From Onthomonas sp964456525 (GTDB lineage: Bacteria; Bacillota; Clostridia; Oscillospirales; Oscillospiraceae), in assembly GCA_964456525.1 (NCBI GenBank), contig CAYWAP010000001.1:45896-109895 (forward strand): DNA of 64,000 nt. The letters run 5' to 3'. The position numbers were made by a program, and so were the translations under genes. Shown piece after piece: positions 17,677 to 25,061 of this stretch; the stretch's first letter is position 1; each line of letters starts with the position of its first letter. The notes below the pieces were generated by a model that was given only the letters and a program-made list of their open reading frames with translations, was not told the DNA's origin and did not search any database.

Positions 17677-18186
17677 TTACCGGATGAGCGGCATCAGCTT
17701 GCGATACAGCACACCCAGCAGACGGCTCAGCGCCAGATCATAGACCACAACGCCGGGAATCCAGAGATAGAGCAGCAGCGCTGGGAAGTCCTCTACCTCC
17801 CACCCCAACAGGGAGATCATCAGGGCACAGCAGCCAAACAGCAGGACGCCGGACGCCGCCAGCTTCACCAGCCACTCTGCCACACGGCTCTTTCGCTGTT
17901 CGCTCCAGAGCTTAATCACGGCATATGGCCCGAACAGAACCGCATAAAAGACCGCCACTTCCTTCGCCGGGAGCAGAAGCAGCGCCAGGAACGCCGTCAC
18001 CGCATAGCAACCCAATCCACCGGCATAACCGGCTGCCATCAGATCGATGGCAACGCTCAGGCTGGCAATTGCGCTCACCGCCAGCTTCCCATTGGGCAGG
18101 GCACAGCCCAAAAGCAGAATCACAAGGCCCGCCGCGGCCAAAAGGCCGCTGAGCGCCATGCGCTGCGTTTTCCTCCGCCGCGCCAT
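17677..18186 (-). CDS. Membrane protein of unknown function
   Basis: A 169-residue protein with about five hydrophobic segments (for example LSGLLAAAGLVILLLGCAL, YAVTAFLALLLLPAKEVAVF and ASGVLLFGCCALMISLL) after a basic N-terminus (MARRRKTQR). The layout recalls small polytopic proteins such as ECF transporter S components, but I see no motif that fixes this. It starts two bases downstream of the J-domain gene stop, so it is probably cotranscribed with it. Confidence 0.75.
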   Translation of the reverse strand: MARRRKTQRMALSGLLAAAGLVILLLGCALPNGKLAVSAIASLSVAIDLMAAGYAGGLGCYAVTAFLALLLLPAKEVAVFYAVLFGPYAVIKLWSEQRKSRVAEWLVKLAASGVLLFGCCALMISLLGWEVEDFPALLLYLWIPGVVVYDLALSRLLGVLYRKLMPLIR

Positions 18187-18187
18187 C

Positions 18188-18796
18188 TCAGCAGCGGCCT
18201 CCGCCGCACATACAGTTCAGGCAGAGCAGCGCCGTACAGCAGTCCATGGAATCCATACTGGAACCATAGCTGTTCCGGTAAAAGGGGCCTGTCTGTTCCA
18301 TCATGGCCAACGCCTGCCGGTATTCCATGTTGTTGCCGTCCATCTGAACGGCCATCTGGTAATTGCTCCGCGCCTCGTCCAGCCAGCCTTTGCGCTGCGC
18401 AATGCTCCCGGCCAGAAAATACCACTCCGCATTGCGGGGCGACATGCTGTTTAACAGCTGTTCTGCCCGGGTCAGGTCACCCCGGTTGATGGCATCCCGA
18501 ATATCGTTTCTGGCGCCCGCCGTCTGATAGGACTGCTGGTAGCCATAGTTAGGCTGGGTCTGGCGGGTGCTCCCCCCGGCGGCCTGATTCTGGTAGCTGC
18601 CGCCGTTTGCACGCTGCTGGGTAATCTGCTCATAGGCCTCGTTGATTTCCTTCATCTTTTCCTCGGCCAGGTCCGCCAGAGGGTTGTCCGCGTAATTGTC
18701 CGGATGGTATTTACGGGCCAATTTGCGGTAAGCAGATTTGACCTCTTCATCGGTTGCTGTGGGTTCTACACCCAAAACGCTATAAGGATCGTTCAT
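18188..18796 (-). CDS. J-domain protein
   Basis: ATG at 18796 was chosen because the DnaJ domain begins there (MNDPYSVLGV) and GGGAGT lies eight bases upstream. Residues 1-70 are a J domain with the HPD motif (YHPDN), which stimulates DnaK. A Gln/Asn/Gly-rich linker and a helical TPR-like part (AEQLLNSMSPRNAEWYFLAG) follow, and the tail is Cys-rich (CCTALLCLNCMCGGGRC). It lacks the G/F and zinc domains of DnaJ itself, so it is an accessory co-chaperone. It overlaps the DUF5685 gene by 17 bases. Confidence 0.88.
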   Translation of the reverse strand: MNDPYSVLGVEPTATDEEVKSAYRKLARKYHPDNYADNPLADLAEEKMKEINEAYEQITQQRANGGSYQNQAAGGSTRQTQPNYGYQQSYQTAGARNDIRDAINRGDLTRAEQLLNSMSPRNAEWYFLAGSIAQRKGWLDEARSNYQMAVQMDGNNMEYRQALAMMEQTGPFYRNSYGSSMDSMDCCTALLCLNCMCGGGRC

Positions 18797-19673
18797 ATTT
18801 GTACTCCCGTAATATTTTTTTCTGCTGTTTCCATGCTCCGCTGAAAACCAGCTTCTGCACCAGCGGCAGTCCGCCGCACAGAATATTTTCCACCAGCGCC
18901 TCATCCTCTCCCAGCTCCAGCAGCTGGGCTGCCGTCCAGGCCAGGTTCAACGAATGGGACAGCGTCTGCGCCGCCTGCGTCGCCAGATCTTCCTGTTCCC
19001 GGGGCTTTGCCGACAGAGAATATCGCTCAATAAAGGGGTTATAGCTGCCGCTTTTCAGATCTTCCTCCAGGTCATCCCAGGCATCGATCAGATAAATCCA
19101 GCGGCCTAGGTGATAGAGCACCTGATCCATGCACCTTTGCCGCACCGGATCGCCGCTGTCAGGGGCCGCCGCCGTCAGCAGTCTGGCAAAGGCATCTGCC
19201 GGACGGTCCAAAGACGGCGTCCGCGCCCGCTCCATCTCATGCAGCTGCTCCATGGAGCGGCGGACTTCCCCATCAAAGTCCGGCCGGTGCCTGACCGCCT
19301 TGCGGTAGGGCCGGTAAAAAATCCACGACAACATCCGCGCCCCCAGGCGCTTCAGCCCTTTGCTGTCCTGCACCTGGTCGCTCAGTTTCCACCAGGCCAG
19401 AATCACGCTCTCATCGGCGGCAACGTCCAGGGCGTCACAGCCGTTGCAGGCCCAGCGCCCCTGGCAAGGCCCTGAGACGCAGCGCCGCCGGGACGCCTGC
19501 CGGGTCGTGCCAAGCAGCAGGGCCAGAAAGGTAAAATCATAGTTTAGCAGCAGCCGCGACAGCGGTCCATATCGCCGCCCCATCGCATGGCAGAGGCCGC
19601 AATACACGCTGCGAAAGCGCTCCCAGTCCCGGACTTTTAATTCCTCCCGAAGGGGCAACACGTAACCAAACAT
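18780..19673 (-). CDS. DUF5685 family protein
   Basis: A 297-residue protein starting MFGYVLPLREELKV, with a Cys cluster (YCGLCHAMGRRYG near residue 25, then CVSGPCQ and ACNGCDAL) and a mostly helical remainder holding IYLIDAWDDLEEDL. This pattern matches DUF5685, whose function is unknown. The Asp-rich helix recalls all-helical prenyl-transferring folds, but that is only a resemblance. It overlaps the J-domain gene, so the pair may work together. Confidence 0.75.
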   Translation of the reverse strand: MFGYVLPLREELKVRDWERFRSVYCGLCHAMGRRYGPLSRLLLNYDFTFLALLLGTTRQASRRRCVSGPCQGRWACNGCDALDVAADESVILAWWKLSDQVQDSKGLKRLGARMLSWIFYRPYRKAVRHRPDFDGEVRRSMEQLHEMERARTPSLDRPADAFARLLTAAAPDSGDPVRQRCMDQVLYHLGRWIYLIDAWDDLEEDLKSGSYNPFIERYSLSAKPREQEDLATQAAQTLSHSLNLAWTAAQLLELGEDEALVENILCGGLPLVQKLVFSGAWKQQKKILREYKYERSL

Positions 19674-20917
19674 CAGGATAGTTCAACCGTCACGGTGTAG
19701 GTGCCAATGACCCCCACATCGGAGAATCCCTGAATCTCCACCGTCGCCTCTACCGTATAGGTGCCGGCGGCAACCTCTTCCAGCTGGCTCAAATCGGCCA
19801 CAATGCTGATGTCGTCCTCCACCACAAGGGCCATGCTGTCCTCCGCGCCGCGGATGCGGACGGTGACGCTTTCGCTCGTCACAGTGGCGGTATAACCCTC
19901 TGGGACATTCTCCAGCTCGATGTCTGTGATCTCAATCCGCTCGGTGGTCAGATCGTCGTTGATTTTCACGAGAACCGACGCTGAAGTTTCGTCGCTGAGA
20001 TTGGTCACCCCGTCCGGCATCACGATGGTGAAGGTCTCCTGCACCGAGGTGATGACCTGAGACAGGTCGATCGTGCCCAGGCTGATCTCCGTCAGGCCGT
20101 CCAGCACCTCCTTGGTGCCGGCCACGGTGATCGTTTCCGGGGAAATGGTGCAGGTCACATTGTCTTCGGTGGCACCGCCGCCCTCTTGCAGTTCAACGAC
20201 CAGGGGGACTTCCTTAATCGCGCTGACCAGGAAGGTCACGTCCACCTCTTCCTCACTGAGGGTAATGGATTCGCTGGAAACCGCTTCTCCGTCCTCATCC
20301 ACCAGCGTGATGGCCAGAGTTCCGGTCCAGGTGTCCGTCAGGTTGTTCTCGTTCAGTGTGACCACCGCGTGATCCACGGAATCCACCAGGGTCGCCTCCC
20401 CCTCAATGGTGATTTGGTCCACCGAAAATTGGAAGGAATTCGAGTCGCTCAGATAACCCTCTGCCACGCTGCCGGTAAATTCTCCCTCCACATCGATCGT
20501 CTTACTCGCCGTTTTGAGCACCGTGACGGTAATGGTTTCCGGCGTTCGGGACTTGATCTTCACCGAGTTGGCGCTGATGTTGCTGGGAAGGATCACCGTG
20601 TACTCCAGCTCCGCCTCACCGGCCTCACTGATCTGGGAGGCGACATCCACCTGCACCGTAATGTTGTTTCTGTTGATCTGGGAAATGACGCTGCGGCTTC
20701 CCGTAAAGGTCAGCGTCACCGTCAGATCCTCTTCATCGGCGATCATCAGGTTTTCCGCTTCCAGCTCGTCCTCCCCAACCAGAGTCACATGTTTGTTGTG
20801 AATCGTGATCTGCACATCGGGTTTTACCACGTTGTCCACATACATCCAGAGAATGACCGCACAAAAAACAGAGATTGCGATGTACAAACCCTTGCTGTCC
20901 TTAATCTTATTCCACAT
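19673..20917 (-). CDS. cdaR: YbbR-domain protein, CdaR regulator
   Basis: A 414-residue protein with an N-terminal membrane helix (LYIAISVFCAVILWMYV, about residues 10-26) and four extracytoplasmic YbbR repeats rich in Val and Thr. CdaR modulates the diadenylate cyclase CdaA. It overlaps cdaA by 11 bases, as in other Firmicutes. The glmM gene that usually follows is not here; a DUF5685 gene follows instead. Confidence 0.92.
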   Translation of the reverse strand: MWNKIKDSKGLYIAISVFCAVILWMYVDNVVKPDVQITIHNKHVTLVGEDELEAENLMIADEEDLTVTLTFTGSRSVISQINRNNITVQVDVASQISEAGEAELEYTVILPSNISANSVKIKSRTPETITVTVLKTASKTIDVEGEFTGSVAEGYLSDSNSFQFSVDQITIEGEATLVDSVDHAVVTLNENNLTDTWTGTLAITLVDEDGEAVSSESITLSEEEVDVTFLVSAIKEVPLVVELQEGGGATEDNVTCTISPETITVAGTKEVLDGLTEISLGTIDLSQVITSVQETFTIVMPDGVTNLSDETSASVLVKINDDLTTERIEITDIELENVPEGYTATVTSESVTVRIRGAEDSMALVVEDDISIVADLSQLEEVAAGTYTVEATVEIQGFSDVGVIGTYTVTVELS

Positions 20918-21842
20918 GGTCCGACTGCTCCTTTTGTTTCTTGGACCGGTTCTTATTGCCGCGCAGCGCCTTCACAGCCCCTTTCAGACTCAGATTGCTG
21001 AGCTTATCGATCCAATACCATCCCTTGTTTTCACGCTCTCTCTCGTCAAGTAAGAGTTCGGCCCGCAGCAGCCGCCGGAGCGTCTTGGGGGCCAGATGGC
21101 GGCGGAGCGTTCCATTCATGGCAACGGAAATGGAGCCTGTCTCCTCGGAGCAAATCACAACCAGCGCATCTGTAATCTCCGTCGTGCCGATGCCCGCCCG
21201 GTGCCGCATCCCCAGATCCCGGCTGATGTTGGTGTTGCTGGACAGAGGCAGGACGCAGCCTGCCCCTGCAACCCGGCCGTTTCGGATAATCAGGGCGCCG
21301 TCGTGCATGGGCGCCTTGGGCCAGAAAATATTTTTAATCAGCTCGCTGCTGACCTGGGCGTCAAAGGCTGTGCCCGTTTTCAGGTAGTCCTCCAAAATAT
21401 CCCCGCGCTCAAAGACGGTCAGCGCGCCGATCTTATCTCTGGCCATGGAACTATAGGCCTCTACGACCTGATCGATCGCCACCTCCATGTCGTCTCCCTG
21501 CTCTTCCCGTCCAAAGATGACGCGGAACCGCTGGGAACTGCCCATCTGAGACAGAAACCGGCGTATCTCCGGCTGAAACACCACAATCACCGCCAGCAAT
21601 CCCATTTCCAGGGCATTGCTGAGCAGGTAGTTAAGAATATTCAGGTTAAACAGGTTTGCCAACCACATGACCACGATCAGCAGGCCCAGGCCCTTCAGAA
21701 CCTGACCGGCGTTGGAATGTTTTGCCAACATGATCAGGCGGAAAAACAGATAGGAGATAATGGCGATATCCACCAAATCTGTGATCCGAATGGTCTGTAA
21801 ATAGCCAAACAGCGTCTGTGCGAATGTCAATAAAACTTCCAT
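20907..21842 (-). CDS. cdaA: Diadenylate cyclase
   Basis: Makes cyclic di-AMP from two ATP; the messenger controls potassium and osmolyte balance and wall homeostasis. ATG at 21842 follows GGGAGAGGG and gives 311 residues. Three N-terminal membrane helices precede the DAC domain with the catalytic DGA (in APMHDGALIIRNGRVAGAG) and RHR (in GMRHRAGIG). The pairing with cdaR is standard. Confidence 0.95.
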   Translation of the reverse strand: MEVLLTFAQTLFGYLQTIRITDLVDIAIISYLFFRLIMLAKHSNAGQVLKGLGLLIVVMWLANLFNLNILNYLLSNALEMGLLAVIVVFQPEIRRFLSQMGSSQRFRVIFGREEQGDDMEVAIDQVVEAYSSMARDKIGALTVFERGDILEDYLKTGTAFDAQVSSELIKNIFWPKAPMHDGALIIRNGRVAGAGCVLPLSSNTNISRDLGMRHRAGIGTTEITDALVVICSEETGSISVAMNGTLRRHLAPKTLRRLLRAELLLDERERENKGWYWIDKLSNLSLKGAVKALRGNKNRSKKQKEQSDHVE

Positions 21843-21902
21843 CGTTTCCCTCTCCCATAAAAGGGTGTCATCTTGCGCAACAGGCACAGCGATACCATTA
21901 TT

Positions 21903-21931
21903 AGTATAGACCATACGGCGAAAAATGGCAA
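21903..21931 (-). promoter_or_regulatory. Vegetative promoter of cdaA-cdaR
   Basis: TTGCCA and TATACT are separated by 17 bases on the minus strand, about 60 bases upstream of cdaA. Confidence 0.7.
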
Positions 21932-21947
21932 GCCGATCACAAAAAGT

Positions 21948-23069
21948 TTACCGAATCCTGCGCACTTCTGCAACCAGCCTTTCCCCTTCCTGAAAGGTGT
22001 TAAAAGCTGAAAAACTGGCGCGGATGGTGCCCGTTTCCAGGGTTCCGGCGCTGCGGTGCGCATAGGGCGCGCAGTGATACCCGGCCCGGACGGCAATGCC
22101 CGCCCTGCCCAGGGCTTCCCCCGCCGCTTCCGCGCTCACGCCGCCAATGCGAAAGGACAGCACACCGGCCTGACAGGACGGTTCCTCTGCCGCAAACACC
22201 TCCACGCCGGGGATCCTGCCCAGCTGCTGGGCGCAATACCGGCACAGGGACTGTTCATGGCGCAAAATGGCCTCCGGCGTCCGCCTGCACACAAAGAGCA
22301 TCCCCGCGGTCAAACCGGCGTAGCCGGGAACGTTGTGGGTGCCGGCCTCCAGCCGGTCCGGCAGGAACGCCGGCATTTCCTGCAGCAGGGAGGCGCTTCC
22401 CGTCCCCCCATAAAACAGCGGCTCTGGCTGCATCCCCTCCCCGCACAGCAGCAGACCGGTGCCCTGGGGGCCATAAAGGCCCTTGTGGCCGGGCATGGCG
22501 GCATAGGCGGCCCCCAGCAGATCAAAATGCAGGGGCTGCGTCCCAGCAGACTGGGCGGCATCTATGATCAGCGGCACCTGTTGCGTGCGGCACTGTTCGG
22601 CCATTGCCTCCAGGGGCTGGATGTTGCCAAACACATTGGAGACGTGACAGCAGATGGCTGCGTCCGCGCCGGGGAGCAGCCTGCTCCAGAAGTCCAGCAT
22701 CTCCTGGGGCTGAAACAGCCCTCCCTGGGCAACGCGGATATGCACGCCTCCAATGCCCTCCAGCGTCCGGGTGACGGCATTGTGCTCATAGCCGGTGACG
22801 ACCACCGTGCTCCCCGGACGAACCAGTGAGCGAATGGCCAGGTTCAGGCCGTGGGTGGCGCTGCTGGTCAGGATCACCCGCTCCGGATTTTCGACGCCAA
22901 ACAGGCTTGCCGCCACCCTCCGGCAGCGAAAATTGATTTCAGCCGCCCGGAGCGCCGCCGGATACGACCCTCTCCCCGGGCTGGCGGCAGTTTCCATCCC
23001 CCGGAGGACTTCCCGGCCCACAGCCCGCGGCTTTTGCAGCGTGGTGGCTGCACTATCCAGAAATATCAC
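21948..23069 (-). CDS. Class V aminotransferase, EF2568-like cysteine desulfurase family
   Basis: A 373-residue PLP enzyme starting MIFLDSAATT. The PLP lysine is in MPGHKGLYGPQGTG, and SSATHGLNLAIRSL and AAQSAGTQPL complete the fold. The GHKG context and late RAGYHCAPYAH match the EF2568-type subfamily, which comparative genomics has linked to selenium-dependent molybdenum hydroxylases rather than to general Fe-S assembly. The neighbour is a DUF3343 protein, its usual partner, overlapping by four bases. No other selenium gene is in the window, so the role is inferred. Confidence 0.82.
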   Translation of the reverse strand: MIFLDSAATTLQKPRAVGREVLRGMETAASPGRGSYPAALRAAEINFRCRRVAASLFGVENPERVILTSSATHGLNLAIRSLVRPGSTVVVTGYEHNAVTRTLEGIGGVHIRVAQGGLFQPQEMLDFWSRLLPGADAAICCHVSNVFGNIQPLEAMAEQCRTQQVPLIIDAAQSAGTQPLHFDLLGAAYAAMPGHKGLYGPQGTGLLLCGEGMQPEPLFYGGTGSASLLQEMPAFLPDRLEAGTHNVPGYAGLTAGMLFVCRRTPEAILRHEQSLCRYCAQQLGRIPGVEVFAAEEPSCQAGVLSFRIGGVSAEAAGEALGRAGIAVRAGYHCAPYAHRSAGTLETGTIRASFSAFNTFQEGERLVAEVRRIR

Positions 23070-23320
23070 AGCGCCACCTCACGGTAGCTGCCATCTCCCT
23101 CGATGGTGTAGACCTGGGTGGGAGATAGCCCGGCACGGTTCAGGGCGGTCAGGGCGGCATGCAAACTGCGCTGGGCAATTTTGACGCTGTAGCTGCAACC
23201 GGTGCGGGACACTTCACGGGGGGAACGGAGCAGGTGCGCCGCAATTCCCGCCCGCTCCAGGACGGCGGCGGTGCGCTGGGCGAAAGTCAGGCTCCGGCAG
23301 ACAATGAGATAATAAAGCAT
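23066..23320 (-). CDS. DUF3343 protein
   Basis: An 84-residue protein. ATG at 23320 (MLYYLIVCRSLTFAQR) follows GAGGAG by about eight bases. The DUF3343 pattern (SPREVSRTGCSYSV) is clear and contains one conserved Cys. Such proteins accompany selenium or sulfur-handling genes, often next to the PLP enzyme seen here, and may accept or carry the chalcogen. Function not proven. Confidence 0.8.
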   Translation of the reverse strand: MLYYLIVCRSLTFAQRTAAVLERAGIAAHLLRSPREVSRTGCSYSVKIAQRSLHAALTALNRAGLSPTQVYTIEGDGSYREVAL

Positions 23321-23451
23321 GGCAAAGACTCCTCTTTTTGAGTGGTTGTGGTCCTGCCATAGCTTATGCGTCAAAAAACTGTAGGGTTCTGTCGAAGCCG
23401 CGACGATCAGCGTTTCCGAGCCGAAAGACCAAAGGCAAATGGGCACGCCGG

Positions 23452-23541
23452 AAACAAAACAAACTCTATTTCCGCCCACTCCCCCTGCCAGCAACGGTGC
23501 CGTTTGGAATATGAGAAGAAATAGAGTTTTTCTGTTTGTTT
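23452..23541 (-). other. Long inverted repeat between ispF and the DUF3343 gene
   Basis: A perfect 12-bp inverted repeat (23461-23472 with 23518-23529) is extended by outer 7-base arms (AAACAAA/TTTGTTT) and encloses 45 bases with a small nested stem. Read on the minus strand, the outer arm is T-rich (GTTTTGTTT), so it may end the ispF transcript. The large enclosed region is unusual for a terminator. The remaining 23321-23451 holds no gene I can see. Confidence 0.55.
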
Positions 23542-23569
23542 GATGGAGGGAACGCCCCCGCCATTTTCT

Positions 23570-24058
23570 TCAGAGCTTTTCGATCAGCGCCACTGCATGG
23601 GCGGACATGCCGGAGGAGTCCCCGGTAAAGCCCAACTTTTCCTCCGTGGTGGCCTTAATATTGACCATGTCCGCCGGAATCCCCATGTGGGCCGCCACCG
23701 ATTCCCGCATCTGCGAGATATAGGGGGCCAGCTTGGGGCGCTGTGCAATAACCGTGGCATCCACATTCACCGGCGCATAGCCCCGCGCCCGCAGCATCTC
23801 CATGGTGCGGTCCAGGAGAAGCATGCTGTCAACGCCGGAAAGGGCCGGGTCGTCATCCGGAAATGCGTGGCCAATATCCCCCATACCGGCGGCGCCAAAC
23901 AGGGCATCCATAATGGCGTGAACCAGAACGTCCGCGTCCGAGTGGCCCAGCAGCCCCAACGTCCAGGGGATCTCCACGCCGCCGAGAATCAGCTTCCGGC
24001 CCTCCACCAACCTGTGTACATCGTATCCGTGTCCAATTCTCAATGCTGTTCCCGCCAT
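23570..24058 (-). CDS. ispF: 2-C-methyl-D-erythritol 2,4-cyclodiphosphate synthase
   Basis: Fifth step of the MEP isoprenoid pathway. The 162-residue protein starts with the family motif RIGHGYDVHRL, whose Asp and His bind zinc, followed by GLLGHSDADVLVHAIMDA and IKATTEEKLGFTG. It overlaps ispD by 19 bases, so the two steps are translated together. The third MEP gene here, ispH, lies just upstream at 25062. Confidence 0.96.
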   Translation of the reverse strand: MAGTALRIGHGYDVHRLVEGRKLILGGVEIPWTLGLLGHSDADVLVHAIMDALFGAAGMGDIGHAFPDDDPALSGVDSMLLLDRTMEMLRARGYAPVNVDATVIAQRPKLAPYISQMRESVAAHMGIPADMVNIKATTEEKLGFTGDSSGMSAHAVALIEKL

Positions 24059-24774
24059 TTGATGATTGCCTCCCCCATCGCCAGATCCACCGGCGTCGTG
24101 ATTTTGATATTTTCATAGGATCCCCGGGTCAGGTAGACGCGCTTGCCCATGGCCTCTGCAGCGGAACAGTCGTCCGTCAGCGGAATCCCCTTTTCCGCAC
24201 AGTGCTGGAGGGCGGCTGCGATAAAGTCCCGGTCAAAGACCTGAGGGGTCTGCGCGCCGTAAAGCTGGCTGCGGTCCAGGGTGCGGTCGATGACCGTCCC
24301 GTCAGCGGACTGCTTCACCGTGTCCTGAATGGGAACGGCCGGGGCGGCCGCGCCGGTGCTGGCGGCAGTGCAGAGGACTTCCTCCAACAGCTCCTGGGTG
24401 ATAAAGGGACGCGCGCCGTCATGGATGGCGGCCAGCTGGCACTTGGGAGACGCCTCCCGCAGCCCGTTGCGGACGGACTGGGCCCGATCCTGACCGCCCT
24501 TGACCACCTTGGCGACCTTATCAATGTGATAGTTCTTACAGATGTCGGTAATGGGAACGATCAGATCCTCCCGGGTGACGATGATGATCTCGTCAATCTG
24601 CGGGCAGTCGTTCAGGGCGAGGAGGGTGTGGGCCAGGACGGGTTTGCCATCTAACTCAGCCAGAATCTTGTCGATTCCCTGCATCCGGCTGGCGTGCCCC
24701 GCTGCCGGAACCACTGCCGTGCAAAAGGGATGCTGCTCTTTGTGCTTCTCCCGCCACCTGGATAAAAAGTCCAT
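24040..24774 (-). CDS. ispD: 2-C-methyl-D-erythritol 4-phosphate cytidylyltransferase
   Basis: Third step of the MEP pathway, attaching CMP from CTP. The family motif is present as VVPAAGHASRM, with H where many enzymes have G or S, then VVKGGQDRAQSVRNGL and IHDGARPF. Length 244, including about 18 extra N-terminal residues. It is the first gene of the ispD-ispF unit. Confidence 0.95.
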   Translation of the reverse strand: MDFLSRWREKHKEQHPFCTAVVPAAGHASRMQGIDKILAELDGKPVLAHTLLALNDCPQIDEIIIVTREDLIVPITDICKNYHIDKVAKVVKGGQDRAQSVRNGLREASPKCQLAAIHDGARPFITQELLEEVLCTAASTGAAAPAVPIQDTVKQSADGTVIDRTLDRSQLYGAQTPQVFDRDFIAAALQHCAEKGIPLTDDCSAAEAMGKRVYLTRGSYENIKITTPVDLAMGEAIIKWREQH

Positions 24775-24857
24775 AAAACGCCTCCTGCCTCTCTGCCTCT
24801 AAAAACGCCGTTTTTTACACAGCGCGGCGTGGGGTGATCGTGTCGATGATATGTTAT

Positions 24858-24887
24858 ACTATACCACAGCATCCCCTGAGCACGCAA
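24858..24887 (-). promoter_or_regulatory. Probable promoter of ispD-ispF
   Basis: TTGCGT and TATAGT are separated by 18 bases on the minus strand, about 85 bases upstream of ispD and downstream of the ispH terminator. Confidence 0.55.
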
Positions 24888-24954
24888 GGAGTTTTCGATT
24901 CATTCCAGCGATCCCCCTGATGGGGCCGGACGCCTTCCAGGCCAGCGGCCCGCA

Positions 24955-24987
24955 GAAAAAGGGCCGTCCTCTCATCAGGACGGCCCT
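24955..24987 (-). terminator. Intrinsic terminator after ispH-S1
   Basis: A perfect 10-bp GC-rich stem (24961-24970 with 24977-24986, GGGCCGTCCT) with a six-base loop, followed on the minus strand by five Ts and a C. Confidence 0.9.
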
Positions 24988-25061
24988 CCTTTGAACCCGT
25001 TGTTACACAATTCCCGGCAGGGATACATTTCCCAAAGCCGGGTATTTACCGGAGCCGGAAA

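Noticed and set aside
23321..23494. N-terminal extension of the DUF3343 protein
   Set aside because: The frame is open upstream, but the family start with a good ribosome site is at 23320.
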